A DNA stretch of 64,000 nucleotides from Morganella morganii (GTDB lineage Bacteria; Pseudomonadota; Gammaproteobacteria; Enterobacterales; Enterobacteriaceae): NCBI RefSeq assembly GCF_019242955.1, contig NZ_CP066129.1, forward strand, positions 4,071,674 to 4,135,673, written 5' to 3'. Every line of letters starts with the position of its first letter. Position 1 is the first letter of the stretch. Below are positions 30,013-38,903 of this stretch, one piece after another. The position numbers and the translations under genes were made by a program. The notes under the pieces are model-generated. The model was not told where the DNA came from. It made no database searches and saw only the letters and a list, made by a program, of their open reading frames with translations.

Positions 30013-31005
30013 TCAGTTTTCCCCGCGGATACGGGCACGGGTGATTTGTTTTCTGACCAGCAGACGCAGTGAATTCACCACCAGCAGCAGAATAAAGGCG
30101 TTGGAAAAGATAAACAGAGTGAATGCCAGAAGGTGGATAAATTCACTATCTGAAGACATGCTGATATTCAGAGAGGATTTTGCCAGTGCTGATACGCCGA
30201 ATGAAAAACTCCAGAATGATAAGGTAAATGCCTGCCGGGTAAACCAGGGGATCAGCCTGATCATAAATACCAGTTGCAATAACCCGTAACCGAGCAGCAT
30301 TTTGGCAAAGAAATCAATATGATTCTGATTCACCGCCAGATAGGCGCTGCATGCCACCAGTGCCGGTGCCAGCTGAATACCGAAAGAGAGACGTGATTTT
30401 TCATCCATCAGCCCGTCACTGCGGATACGTTTCAGAATTGCCGGTTCCAGGCTCAGCCAGGAGAACACCCCGGCGCCGAAAAAGAGAATACCAAGGTCAG
30501 TAAACCCGAGCGCACCACACGCCATGGCACAGATAAAATTATTAGCGACGGTCGGCAGATAAAGTACCGGGGTGGTTGCTGCTTTCGGGTACTCGCCTTT
30601 CCACTGGGAGCCCACCAGCCACGCGGCATAGGAGAGCTGCGCTACTGCACCAAGGGCGAATAATCCGGTGGAAAACAGCGGAAAATAAGGCGTCAGCCCC
30701 ATCGCCACCAGTACGGTGGTTGCCGGTAACAGGCTGGAAAACCCACTGGCTACCGGATGACGGAACTCATCGGTCATTTTTTCCGGGAAACAGAGACTGC
30801 GGATAATAAACAGGGATATCAGCACCAGCCAGACCGCGCAACCGGCACCGATAATCACCTCACCGATGAATGCCGGATATCCCTGCTCAGCCGCGGCATA
30901 GCGCCACGCCATCCCGGTGCCGATAAGCCCCAGAACCATGCCGAAATACCCGGCCGAAAACCGGGAAGAAACGGATTTAATCTTATTTATCAGTGCAATG
31001 CTCAT
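30013..31005 (-). CDS. tehA: TehA family transporter (TDT family)
   Basis: A 330-residue inner-membrane protein with ten predicted helices of the SLAC1/TehA fold: AGYFGMVLGLIGTGMAWRYA near residue 18, YLPTVANNFICAMACGALGF near residue 147, FSWLSLEPAILKR near residue 180 and FWSFSFGVSALAKSSL near residue 264. The long blocks shared with E. coli TehA make the family secure. E. coli TehA gives tellurite resistance when overexpressed; the natural substrate is uncertain. The usual partner tehB is not next to it. Confidence 0.9.
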   Translation of the reverse strand: MSIALINKIKSVSSRFSAGYFGMVLGLIGTGMAWRYAAAEQGYPAFIGEVIIGAGCAVWLVLISLFIIRSLCFPEKMTDEFRHPVASGFSSLLPATTVLVAMGLTPYFPLFSTGLFALGAVAQLSYAAWLVGSQWKGEYPKAATTPVLYLPTVANNFICAMACGALGFTDLGILFFGAGVFSWLSLEPAILKRIRSDGLMDEKSRLSFGIQLAPALVACSAYLAVNQNHIDFFAKMLLGYGLLQLVFMIRLIPWFTRQAFTLSFWSFSFGVSALAKSSLNISMSSDSEFIHLLAFTLFIFSNAFILLLVVNSLRLLVRKQITRARIRGEN

Positions 31006-31116
31006 ATCTGTTCAGCTCTGTCGTCCTGTCATTCCCGGTACAGGTGTACGGGAACTAAATAATAGTACAAATTTTATAATTTATTTTGATAAGAGTCATT
31101 TTGTATACATGTTATA

Positions 31117-31569
31117 TCACATCATTTTTCCGGTCATTTCCGGAATCAGCCCTGTCAGCCCCCAATGATGCGTAATTTCACGGATAATCAGTAAAAAAGC
31201 CGTGAACTGCTTATCTGAGGGGAGGGATGTTGATGAGACCGGGCTGCCGCTGATAACATTCACGATCTCATTAAACCCGCGTTCTATTTCCTCTGTGGAT
31301 AAGAAATCCGTTTTATTACCGGCAAGTAAATAGTTTAGCCGCAGGTCCGGACAATGCAAAATAAGCTCGCCTGCCGGTAATGCGGCCCGTGCCGGGATAA
31401 TCCGGTTTTCAATATGTTCAATCGCCACTTCCGCTTCATACGCGGTCACCGGCGAATGCTGAAAAACAAATCCGTCCATCACACAGTCACCGAGCGGAAG
31501 CCGCACATCAGCCTCCGCAGAAAAAATCCGCGTTTCTGTTGCTGTTATCTGTAATGTCAGGTGAGTCAT
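31117..31569 (-). CDS. Hypothetical protein, coupled to a LysR gene
   Basis: A 150-residue soluble protein I do not recognise. It is acidic in its first half and has a hydrophobic C-terminal stretch (FTAFLLIIREITHHWGLTGL). There is no signal peptide and no cysteine cluster. Its ATG overlaps the LysR stop (ATGA at 31566-31569), so translation is very likely coupled to the regulator. This overlap is the best argument that the gene is real. Confidence 0.6.
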   Translation of the reverse strand: MTHLTLQITATETRIFSAEADVRLPLGDCVMDGFVFQHSPVTAYEAEVAIEHIENRIIPARAALPAGELILHCPDLRLNYLLAGNKTDFLSTEEIERGFNEIVNVISGSPVSSTSLPSDKQFTAFLLIIREITHHWGLTGLIPEMTGKMM

Positions 31570-32498
31570 ACTGTTACCTCCGGGTCAGGATTGTGTGCCG
31601 CAAGCAAAGCGTCCACCACTACGCGGATACGCGGGGAGAGATCACGTGAGCGCGGCCATACCGCAAAAACCGGTGCAGGCGCATCATCTTCCGGGGTAGC
31701 AACCGGCAGTACCTGCAGCCGCCCCTGTTCAATATCCCGTGCTGCCAGCCAGGTGGTCAGATACGCGATCCCCATTCCGTCCGCTGCCGCGTCACGCAAA
31801 GCTTCGCCGTTACTGATAATATGTTTCGGGCGGATAGTCAGCCGGTTAACGGTGCCGTCTTTGTTCATCACCGGCCACGGCAGAATCTGCCCCCTGGATA
31901 TAAATCCCAGACAATCATGCTCTGCCAGGGCTTCCGCCGTCTGTGGTATACCACGACGGGCAAGATAATCCGGTGATGCGCAAATCACGGCATGCTGTGT
32001 TCCCAGACGGCGGGCAACCAGTGTTGTGCTGTCCTGCGGATACCCGAGGCGGACCGCAATATCCGTATTTTCTTCTATCAGATCCACCCGGCGGTCAGTA
32101 AAGCTGACTATCAGTTTTAATTCCGGATGTAATTTTGTCAGTTGTGTCAGTACCGGCATCACATACAGCCGTCCGTAGGAGACCGGCAGACTGATCCGCA
32201 ATGTTCCGGAAACTGTCTGACGGCGGGAAGACAGCAGTGATTCCGCCTGATGCAGCTCATCCAGCACAGATAAACAGCTCTGATAATAAATCTGCCCTTC
32301 TTCCGTCAGGCTGACACTCCGCGTTGTCCGGTGCAGCAACCGTACTCCCAGGCGTTCCTCCAGTTTTGCCACACTTTTGCCGGTCGCGGATTTGGATACT
32401 CCCATCCGCACCGCTGCCGCCGTAAAGCTGCCGGTTTCTACGGTGTGCACGAATGCCGCCATATTTTGCAATTGTGAATACAGATTCAGATTCGCCAT
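31566..32498 (-). CDS. LysR family transcriptional regulator
   Basis: A 310-residue regulator: winged helix-turn-helix at residues 1-65 (SFTAAAVRMGVSKSATGKSV, HRTTRSVSLTEEGQIYYQ) and a substrate-binding domain from about residue 92 (GTLRISLPVSYGRLYVMPVL). It is divergent from an alcohol dehydrogenase-like gene 98 bp away. LysR regulators commonly control the divergent neighbour and themselves from such a gap, so that gene is the likely target. The inducer is unknown. Confidence 0.9.
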   Translation of the reverse strand: MANLNLYSQLQNMAAFVHTVETGSFTAAAVRMGVSKSATGKSVAKLEERLGVRLLHRTTRSVSLTEEGQIYYQSCLSVLDELHQAESLLSSRRQTVSGTLRISLPVSYGRLYVMPVLTQLTKLHPELKLIVSFTDRRVDLIEENTDIAVRLGYPQDSTTLVARRLGTQHAVICASPDYLARRGIPQTAEALAEHDCLGFISRGQILPWPVMNKDGTVNRLTIRPKHIISNGEALRDAAADGMGIAYLTTWLAARDIEQGRLQVLPVATPEDDAPAPVFAVWPRSRDLSPRIRVVVDALLAAHNPDPEVTV

Positions 32499-32596
32499 AA
32501 TTGTCTACTTTCAGGAGTCATTGCTACACCAAAACATCAGCATACACGCAAAAAAGTTACCAATAAAATAGCAGGACAGATTAAAAGGAGCTTTTT

Positions 32597-33625
32597 ATGC
32601 AAAAAATGATGAAACGCTGGCAACTGACCGGCACCGGACTGAATAACCTGACCCTTGCAGATGTCCCGGTACCTGTACCGGGAGATCATGAGGTACTGAT
32701 CCGCGTATCCGCAGTCTCCCTGAACTACCGCGATCTGCTGGTTATCGACGGAAAATTGTTACCGGAGCTGCCGGAAATGCCGTTCACACCGGCCTCGGAT
32801 ATGGCCGGAGAGATTGTCGCTGCCGGGGAAAAGGTCACCCGGTTTCATACCGGTGAACGGGTGATCGGCAATTTCTGGACACAGTGGACAGATAACGCCC
32901 CGCCGGCAGAAATGGCACATCACGGGATGTCACTCGGCGGCCCGCTGGCCGGCGTACTGGCAGAGTATATTGTACTGAATGAGGAAACGCTGGTCGCCGT
33001 TCCGCCGTCACTGACAGATGAAGAAGCCTCCACACTGCCGATCACCGGGCTGACCGCCTGGTTTGCCCTGACAGAGAGCGGGCATCTGCAACCCGGACAG
33101 ACTGTATTACTCCAGGGTACCGGTGGTGTATCACTGGCAGGGTTACAGATAGCACTGGCAATGGGGGCGGAACCCGTTGTGCTGACCCGTTCCGCAGAAA
33201 AAATCACCCGTCTGAATGCACTGGGTGTAACCCGTATTATTGATACCGGGGCAACACCGGTATGGGCTGATGCCGTAATGTCACTGACCGGCGGTCACGG
33301 CGCAGATCATATTCTGGAAGTTATCGGCGGGGAAAATCTGCGTCAGTCCGTGGCGGCACTCGCGCCGGGCGGACACATTGCACAGATTGGTTTTATGCAG
33401 AGCGAAGAGCTGGTGATGCCTGCCGTTCCGCTGATGCTGAAACAGGCAACTCTTCAGGGGATCACGGTCGGTCACCGCCGGGCACTGGAACGGCTTTGTG
33501 CCGCGGTTGAGCAGTATCAAATCAAACCGGTTATCGATACTGTCTATCCTTTCGGTGATGTTCCGGCGGCTTTTGCTCATCTTCAGCGCGGTCCGTTCGG
33601 TAAAATAGTTATCCGTATAAAATAG
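32597..33625 (+). CDS. Zinc-type alcohol dehydrogenase-like MDR oxidoreductase
   Basis: A 342-residue medium-chain dehydrogenase/reductase with an N-terminal GroES-like domain (VLIRVSAVSLNYRDLLVIDG near residue 34) and a Rossmann domain (VLLQGTGGVSLAGLQIALAM near residue 172). The catalytic zinc ligands of true alcohol dehydrogenases are missing (NYRD in place of a Cys motif). It therefore resembles quinone reductase/enoyl reductase-like members that use NADPH. AAGGAG precedes the ATG. It is divergent from the LysR gene that probably controls it. Substrate not inferable. Confidence 0.85.
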   Translation: MQKMMKRWQLTGTGLNNLTLADVPVPVPGDHEVLIRVSAVSLNYRDLLVIDGKLLPELPEMPFTPASDMAGEIVAAGEKVTRFHTGERVIGNFWTQWTDNAPPAEMAHHGMSLGGPLAGVLAEYIVLNEETLVAVPPSLTDEEASTLPITGLTAWFALTESGHLQPGQTVLLQGTGGVSLAGLQIALAMGAEPVVLTRSAEKITRLNALGVTRIIDTGATPVWADAVMSLTGGHGADHILEVIGGENLRQSVAALAPGGHIAQIGFMQSEELVMPAVPLMLKQATLQGITVGHRRALERLCAAVEQYQIKPVIDTVYPFGDVPAAFAHLQRGPFGKIVIRIK

Positions 33626-33762
33626 TATTCCCCGGTTCCGGCAATTTCCCGCGCCGGAACCTTTACACTTCTCTGTATAACTATACGTTCCCTGTATTGA
33701 CCTTCCCCTAAGGTAAACCATTAATCTCATCATTATTATCCGACTCATTACAGGAAATACCG

Positions 33763-34206
33763 ATGAAAAAATCCGTTTGGGCGTTATCTTTATTATTAAC
33801 CACATTATCTGCCGGTGCCATGGCGGCAAAAGGGACAGTCACCGTGTATAAATCCCCGACCTGCGGCTGTTGCGGCCAGTGGGCGGAGGGTGTGGAAAAA
33901 GCCGGTTATGATGTGGAAACCAATATTATTCCGCAGGCACAGCTGGAGAAAATGATGCTCGATTCCGGTGCCTCCGCGAATCTGATGAGCTGTCACCTCG
34001 CCACACTGAACGGTAAATATGTGATTGGCCACGTCCCGGCTGACAGCCTGGATGCTATTAATACACTGCCGGAAAGTGCCAAAGGGATTTCTGTTCCGGG
34101 AATGCCGGTCGGCAGCCTCGGCATGGAATATAAGGATATGAAAGAGCCGTATGATGTGATCGCGTATGATGCGGACGGAAAACAGACGGTATTCCGCAGC
34201 TACTGA
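33763..34206 (+). CDS. DUF411 domain protein, periplasmic CGCC metal-binding candidate
   Basis: A 147-residue exported protein: signal peptide to about residue 21 (LLLTTLSAGAMA), then the DUF411 domain with VYKSPTCGCCGQW near residue 28, LMSCHLATLNGKYVIGHVPAD near residue 73 and IPG-like VPGMPVGSLGME. DUF411 proteins occur with copper and other metal resistance genes, and the CGCC plus C/H residues suggest metal binding. No metal resistance partners are nearby. Its 3' end overlaps a convergent LysR gene by 7 bp. Confidence 0.85.
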   Translation: MKKSVWALSLLLTTLSAGAMAAKGTVTVYKSPTCGCCGQWAEGVEKAGYDVETNIIPQAQLEKMMLDSGASANLMSCHLATLNGKYVIGHVPADSLDAINTLPESAKGISVPGMPVGSLGMEYKDMKEPYDVIAYDADGKQTVFRSY

Positions 34207-35108
34207 TTTTCGGTCTGATTCCGCAGCGAACTTTCGAGAAAATGCAGGAATTTGTCGACAACAGGTGATAATTCACGGCGGCTGGCATAGACGGCTCTCA
34301 GCTCGATGGGAGCCGGTTCTTCATTCAGCCGGACAGCCTGCAATGTGCCGTCACGGAAAGCCTGCTGACACAAATGCCCGGTCAGAATCGCAAAACCCAG
34401 TCCTTCAATGGCGGCGGCGGCGGCCAGTGCCGCGCCGTTAACCTGATAGCGGCTGCTGATGCGCACTGTCAGCCATCCGCCGTCCGGTTTGCGGAAAACC
34501 CACGGCTGGCCGTTCAGGGCACTCAGGCTGGAAATACAGGGCAGCCGGGTCAGCTCCGCGGCAGAAGCCGGGACGCCGGTCCGGGCCAGTAATGACGGCG
34601 CGGCCACCACCACACACGACCATGACTGAATCAGACGGCTGTGATAACTGCTGTCTGCCATCTCCCCGCGCTGATAGATCAGCAGCAGATCGATATCATC
34701 ACTGATAATATCTGCCGGGGTCAGCCGGGTATCACACCGGATCTGCAAATCCGGATGCAGTGCGGCAAAACGGGCCAGCACCGGCGCCAGCATTTCCCCG
34801 CAGCCTTCACCGGGTACCGTCAGCCGGAAACAGCCGGTCAGCACATCATCATTACGGATCTGTGAAAAGGTTTCCCGCAGCATGGACTCCGTTTTTCCGG
34901 CGCACTGATACAACTGCTGTCCCTGTGCCGTCAGGCGCATACGCCGTGTTGTCCGCTCGATAAGACGGCAGCCGGTCTGGGTTTCCAGCTGTCTGATGGC
35001 CCGGCTGACATTAGACGACGGCATCCCCAGCCGGGTGGCGGCACCGGTAAAACTGCCCTGTTCCGCCACAGCCAGAAAAACCGGCAGCAAATTAAGATCG
35101 ACCGCCAT
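34200..35108 (-). CDS. LysR family transcriptional regulator
   Basis: A 302-residue regulator with an N-terminal helix-turn-helix (LLPVFLAVAEQGSFTGAATR, SSNVSRAIRQLE, ERTTRRMRLTAQGQQLYQ) and a periplasmic-binding-like effector domain. The ATG at 35108 gives the usual MAVDLNLL start; an upstream ATG at 35153 lies in frame. It is not divergent from any gene that would mark an obvious target: DUF411 is convergent and the accA-like gene lies upstream on the same strand. Effector unknown. Confidence 0.85.
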   Translation of the reverse strand: MAVDLNLLPVFLAVAEQGSFTGAATRLGMPSSNVSRAIRQLETQTGCRLIERTTRRMRLTAQGQQLYQCAGKTESMLRETFSQIRNDDVLTGCFRLTVPGEGCGEMLAPVLARFAALHPDLQIRCDTRLTPADIISDDIDLLLIYQRGEMADSSYHSRLIQSWSCVVVAAPSLLARTGVPASAAELTRLPCISSLSALNGQPWVFRKPDGGWLTVRISSRYQVNGAALAAAAAIEGLGFAILTGHLCQQAFRDGTLQAVRLNEEPAPIELRAVYASRRELSPVVDKFLHFLESSLRNQTENQ

Positions 35109-35171
35109 GACAGCGTCCCCGTTGTGAGAGATATCCGGCTCTATTGTTATCACAAACAGGTTAATCTGTCT

Positions 35172-36131
35172 TCAGCAATGGCCGAAAGACATTAATTTCT
35201 GATAGCGCTGCGCCAGTAATTCGTCTTCCGGTAAGGCGGATAACGCTGCCAGATCCTGCAACAGCTGCTCACGCAGATTATCCGCCGCCTGCTGATAGTG
35301 ACGGTGAGCACCACCTGCCGGTTCGGGAATAATGGTATCGATAATACCCAGTGCTTTCAGGCGCGGCGCGGTCATCCCCATGGCTTCGGCAGCCAGCGGT
35401 GCTTTATCCGCACTTTTCCACAGGATAGAGGCACACCCCTCCGGAGAAATTGCCGCATAGGTACTGTATTGCAGCATATTGATACGATCACCGACACCAA
35501 TCCCCAGCGCGCCGCCGGAACAGCCCTCGCCGGTGATAGTGCAGATAACCGGGGTTTTCAGCCGCGACAGCTCAAGCAGGTTACGGGCAATCGCCTCCGC
35601 CTGTCCGCGCTCTTCCGCGCCCACGCCGGGATAGGCACCGGCGGAATCAATAAACATCAGCACCGGCATATGAAAACGTTCGGCCATTTTCATCAGTCGC
35701 AGTGCTTTGCGGTACCCCTCCGGTGAGGGCATACCAAAATTGCGCAGTAACTTCTCTTTGGTATCACGCCCTTTCTGGTGACCGATAACCATCACCGGGC
35801 GGCCCTCAAAGCGTGCCAGCCCGCCGACAATAGCTTTATCATCCGCAAAGGCGCGATCACCGGCAAGTGCCTGAAAATCAGTAAAAATAAGACTGATATA
35901 ATCCAGGGTATAGGGCCGCAGCGGGTGGCGGGCCAGCCGGACAATTTCCCATGCGCCGAGATCAGCATAAATCGACTGCGTCAGCTTTTCGCATTTTTTC
36001 CGCAGACAGGCGATTTCATCATCCGGATCAAACCCCAAATCGCTGCTGCGCTCTTTAAATGACTGCAATGCAGCGATTTTTTCTTCCAGCTCAATGATTG
36101 GCCTTTCAAATTCGAGATGATACTGAGACAT
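35172..36131 (-). CDS. accA: Acetyl-CoA carboxylase carboxyltransferase alpha subunit-like protein (isolated copy)
   Basis: A 319-residue protein, the same length as E. coli AccA, homologous throughout: [20 protein letters not shown] near residue 70, [20 protein letters not shown] near residue 130, [20 protein letters not shown] near residue 175 and [20 protein letters not shown] near residue 235. AccA with AccD transfers carboxylate from biotin to acetyl-CoA. In relatives accA lies next to dnaE; here it is alone between a LysR gene and an MFS exporter. From memory E. coli has FIDTPGAYPG and GEGGSGGALAIG, where this protein has [10 protein letters not shown] and [12 protein letters not shown]. 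It may be a second, diverged copy. I used the ATG at 36131 ([11 protein letters not shown]); ATGs at 36137 and 36158 are possible. Confidence 0.8.
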   Translation of the reverse strand: MSQYHLEFERPIIELEEKIAALQSFKERSSDLGFDPDDEIACLRKKCEKLTQSIYADLGAWEIVRLARHPLRPYTLDYISLIFTDFQALAGDRAFADDKAIVGGLARFEGRPVMVIGHQKGRDTKEKLLRNFGMPSPEGYRKALRLMKMAERFHMPVLMFIDSAGAYPGVGAEERGQAEAIARNLLELSRLKTPVICTITGEGCSGGALGIGVGDRINMLQYSTYAAISPEGCASILWKSADKAPLAAEAMGMTAPRLKALGIIDTIIPEPAGGAHRHYQQAADNLREQLLQDLAALSALPEDELLAQRYQKLMSFGHC

Positions 36132-36169
36132 AACGGACATTACCCTGACAGAAAACATCCGGTCAGTGT

Positions 36170-36207
36170 AAAAAAAGGCCGGAACGGGATACAGTCCTCA
36201 TTCCGGC
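36170..36207 (-). terminator. Terminator of the MFS exporter gene
   Basis: On minus, GCCGGAA and TTCCGGC pair around a 16-base loop and are followed by T7 (A7 at 36170-36176 on plus). It separates the MFS transcript from the accA-like gene. Confidence 0.7.
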
Positions 36208-36233
36208 ATACACTATTATCAGAAACGGGATAA

Positions 36234-37637
36234 TCAGCCGTAAGAAATGGCCGCGCAGCGGCGGGCGGTGAAAATCGCAATCAGCGGGGCAATCGCCAGT
36301 AACATCATCAGCCAGTAGGCTGAAGACATCACGCCTGTCAGTGTTCCGTCATTGAAACCATTGACGTTCACAATCATACCGGCCAGTGCGGCACCCAGTG
36401 CCGTGGCAAAAAGCTGTACTGTGGTGATGGAAGCGGCGGCAATCTCTTTATCCGCAGGTGCCGCGACCTGTAAAATCCGGGTCAGCAGATGCGGCCAGCC
36501 GAATCCGATCCCGAACCCGACCAGCGATAATCCCAGCAGGATCGGCGACATAATGGCCCATGTTCCGGCGGACGGTACGGAGAGTGTCAGCGCCAGCAAT
36601 ACCAGCCCCGCCAGCACAAAGATCGGCCCGAGCAGAATACTCGCCCGCATTTTCGCTCCTTTCCATCCCGCACTGATGATCTCACTGACTGTCCAGCCCA
36701 GCGCCATCAGTGCACTCATATAACCGGATGCCAGCGGTGACTGGCCGTGCAGACGTTGCAGGAAATACGGTACGAACACTTCACAGGTCATTCCGATAGC
36801 CAGCAGAGAGATAGTGACATACAGCGCGGCATGATGACTGCCGCGCCGGAAAGTATTCTCCGGTAATAACCGGGTACTGCTGCGCTGCTCAATCACCGCA
36901 AGTACAATCAGCAGCAGAAGGGAAACCACCACGCCGCCCACATTCAGGAATACATCAGAGCTGAGACTGCCGGCGGAAACCACCAGTACCGCAGCAGTCA
37001 GTAATGTCAGCTGGATCAGGGGAAGATGTGGCCGGTTACCGTCATTATTCTGCTTTTTAGGCATAATCGTAAGCAAAAAGAGCCCATAAACGACCATCAG
37101 CGGCAACATCACACCAAAAGCATAACGCCAGGCATTTAACTGGGCAAAAATACCTCCGACAGCCGGACCGACTAATGTGGCAACTCCCCACATCCCGGAA
37201 ATCAGTGCCATTGCTCTCGGCCACAATGCCGGAACATACACTAAATTGATCATGGCATAAGACAATGCGAACATAACACCGCCGCCGAAGCCCTGAATGG
37301 CGCGCCCCAGCAACATAATTTCCATCCGGGGAGCCAGGGCACAGGCCAGGCTGCCGGCAAAAAAGGCAATGACAGAAAGAAGATAGGCGATGCGGGCACC
37401 ATATACGGCCAGCATGCGGGCAGAAAGTACTGAGCCGATAATGGATGCCGCCACAAACAACGTGGTGTTCCAGGCGTACAGATTCAGGCCGCCGATATCG
37501 GCAACCACAGATGGCAAAATGGTGGTTGCCATTAAAATATTAACGGCGTGGATAACAACACCGAACGAGAGAGCGATTGAAATCGCAGCGTTTTTCCCTG
37601 AAAAGAGATCACGCCAGCGGCTGTCATCAGGCAACAT
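36234..37637 (-). CDS. MFS transporter, probable drug exporter
   Basis: A 467-residue inner-membrane protein with about 14 hydrophobic segments. MFS markers are ARMLAVYGARIAYLLS (loop 2-3 region near residue 75), GRAIQGFGGGVMFALSYAMI near residue 110 and the motif-C-like GMWGVATLVGPAVGGIFAQL near residue 145. The last of these marks drug:proton antiporters. I chose the ATG at 37637, which has AAGGA nine bases upstream, over a long upstream extension. It is divergent from the cysteine-rich regulator at 37727, which may control it. Substrate unknown. Confidence 0.85.
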   Translation of the reverse strand: MLPDDSRWRDLFSGKNAAISIALSFGVVIHAVNILMATTILPSVVADIGGLNLYAWNTTLFVAASIIGSVLSARMLAVYGARIAYLLSVIAFFAGSLACALAPRMEIMLLGRAIQGFGGGVMFALSYAMINLVYVPALWPRAMALISGMWGVATLVGPAVGGIFAQLNAWRYAFGVMLPLMVVYGLFLLTIMPKKQNNDGNRPHLPLIQLTLLTAAVLVVSAGSLSSDVFLNVGGVVVSLLLLIVLAVIEQRSSTRLLPENTFRRGSHHAALYVTISLLAIGMTCEVFVPYFLQRLHGQSPLASGYMSALMALGWTVSEIISAGWKGAKMRASILLGPIFVLAGLVLLALTLSVPSAGTWAIMSPILLGLSLVGFGIGFGWPHLLTRILQVAAPADKEIAAASITTVQLFATALGAALAGMIVNVNGFNDGTLTGVMSSAYWLMMLLAIAPLIAIFTARRCAAISYG

Positions 37638-37726
37638 AGAACCATCCTTTAGTCTTGTGATACTTTGCTGAATACGATAAATTAAACAAGAATTAACTTG
37701 GATAAATAGATACCGGGCACGAGAAT

Positions 37727-38386
37727 ATGTCAAGAACTAACCTGGAAAGCAACCTCAGTTCCGCACAATCGGTCGGGGAAAAATTGCTTATTCTCCTGAA
37801 AAAGCATGGCCCGATGCAGGCATCCGAGGCCGGGGAGCACCTGGGCACCACCGGGGAAGCCGCCCGTCAGCAGTTTACCAAGCTGGCCCGGGACGGCATG
37901 GTTGAGGCACATTCCGAATGCCGGGGTGTCGGCCGTCCGGTGCAGCGCTGGCATCTGACCGCGCTGGGCAACAAACGCTTTCCGGATTGTCACGCTGAGC
38001 TGACCGTCAAAATCCTGACCACCATCCGCCGCGAACTCGGTGAGGATGCTATCGGCAAAATTATTACCGCCCGTGAGAACGAAGCCCGCCGCGACTATTT
38101 TGATAAACTTCAGGGCGCTGACACCCTGGAGGAGCGCATTATCCGCCTCGTTGCCATCCGCACAGAGGAAGGCTATATGGCACAGTGGGAAAAAGAACCG
38201 GAAGGGAGCTGGCTGATTATTGAAAATCACTGCCCTATCTGCTCTGCCGCCCGTATGTGTCAGGGATTCTGCCGTGCTGAACTCGAACTGTTTCAGACCG
38301 TTTTGGATGCAAATGTGGAACGGGTCGAATATTTGCTGACAGGTTCTCGCCGCTGCGTATATCGTGTGATACAACAGGAAGATTAA
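37727..38386 (+). CDS. Winged-helix regulator with C-terminal cysteine cluster (SufR/ArsR-like)
   Basis: A 219-residue regulator. The N-terminal winged helix (LLILLKKHGPMQASEAGEHL, GEAARQQFTKLARDGMVEAH, GVGRPVQRWHLT) resembles the SufR/DeoR-like group. Near residue 165 a C-x2-C-x5-C-x3-C cluster (HCPICSAARMCQGFCRAE) looks able to hold an iron-sulfur cluster or metal. It is followed 38 bp later by a double-Mop molybdate-binding protein on the same strand and is divergent from the MFS exporter. A redox or metal sensor is likely; the ligand is inference. Confidence 0.8.
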   Translation: MSRTNLESNLSSAQSVGEKLLILLKKHGPMQASEAGEHLGTTGEAARQQFTKLARDGMVEAHSECRGVGRPVQRWHLTALGNKRFPDCHAELTVKILTTIRRELGEDAIGKIITARENEARRDYFDKLQGADTLEERIIRLVAIRTEEGYMAQWEKEPEGSWLIIENHCPICSAARMCQGFCRAELELFQTVLDANVERVEYLLTGSRRCVYRVIQQED

Positions 38387-38424
38387 CCATTCCGGCTAAT
38401 CACTGAAAGGAAAGAGGTCACACA

Positions 38425-38853
38425 ATGAAAATTTCCGCACGTAACCAGCTCACCGGTAAAGTATCCCGCGTTGTTGCCGGCGCTGTTAATAATGAAGTGG
38501 AATTAACACTTGAGCATGGTGAAATTCTGACAACCGTCATCACCAAAGAGAGCTGTGACGTATTAGGGATCCGCGAAGGAAAAGAAGCTGTTGCGATTAT
38601 TAAAGCGCCGTGGGTGGTCCTGGCAAATCCGGATTGCGGTCTGCGTTTTTCCGCCCGTAACCAGTTCCGCGGTAAAATCAGCAAAATGGTGAACGGCGCG
38701 GTCAACAGCACGATTCATCTGAGAACCGAAAAAGGTCTGCCACTGACAGCAGTTATTACCAATGAAAGCCGCGATGAAATGGAATTACATGAAGGTAATG
38801 AAATTGTCGCACTGATAAAAGCCTCCAGCGTCATTTTAGCCACTAAAGCCTGA
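38425..38853 (+). CDS. Molybdenum-pterin binding protein with two Mop (TOBE) domains
   Basis: A 142-residue cytoplasmic protein made of two tandem Mop domains: residues 2-67 (KISARNQLTGKVSRVVAGAV) and 73-139 (RFSARNQFRGKISKMVNGAV), each ending with IIKAPWVVLA- or LIKASSVILA-type strands. Such di-Mop proteins bind molybdate or tungstate and are thought to store or buffer it. A molybdenum link fits the formate dehydrogenase genes 6 kb away, though they are on the other strand. AAAGGA-type site precedes the ATG. It probably forms an operon with the preceding regulator. Confidence 0.88.
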   Translation: MKISARNQLTGKVSRVVAGAVNNEVELTLEHGEILTTVITKESCDVLGIREGKEAVAIIKAPWVVLANPDCGLRFSARNQFRGKISKMVNGAVNSTIHLRTEKGLPLTAVITNESRDEMELHEGNEIVALIKASSVILATKA

Positions 38854-38871
38854 TGACAGCAAATACAGTAC

Positions 38872-38899
38872 AAAACAGGCCACAATTGCGGCCTGTTTT
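38872..38899. terminator. Bidirectional terminator after the Mop gene
   Basis: The perfect 10-bp repeat AAAACAGGCC and GGCCTGTTTT with an 8-base loop lies between the convergent Mop and GT-D genes. A and T runs suit both directions. Confidence 0.85.
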
Positions 38900-38903
38900 A
38901 TTA

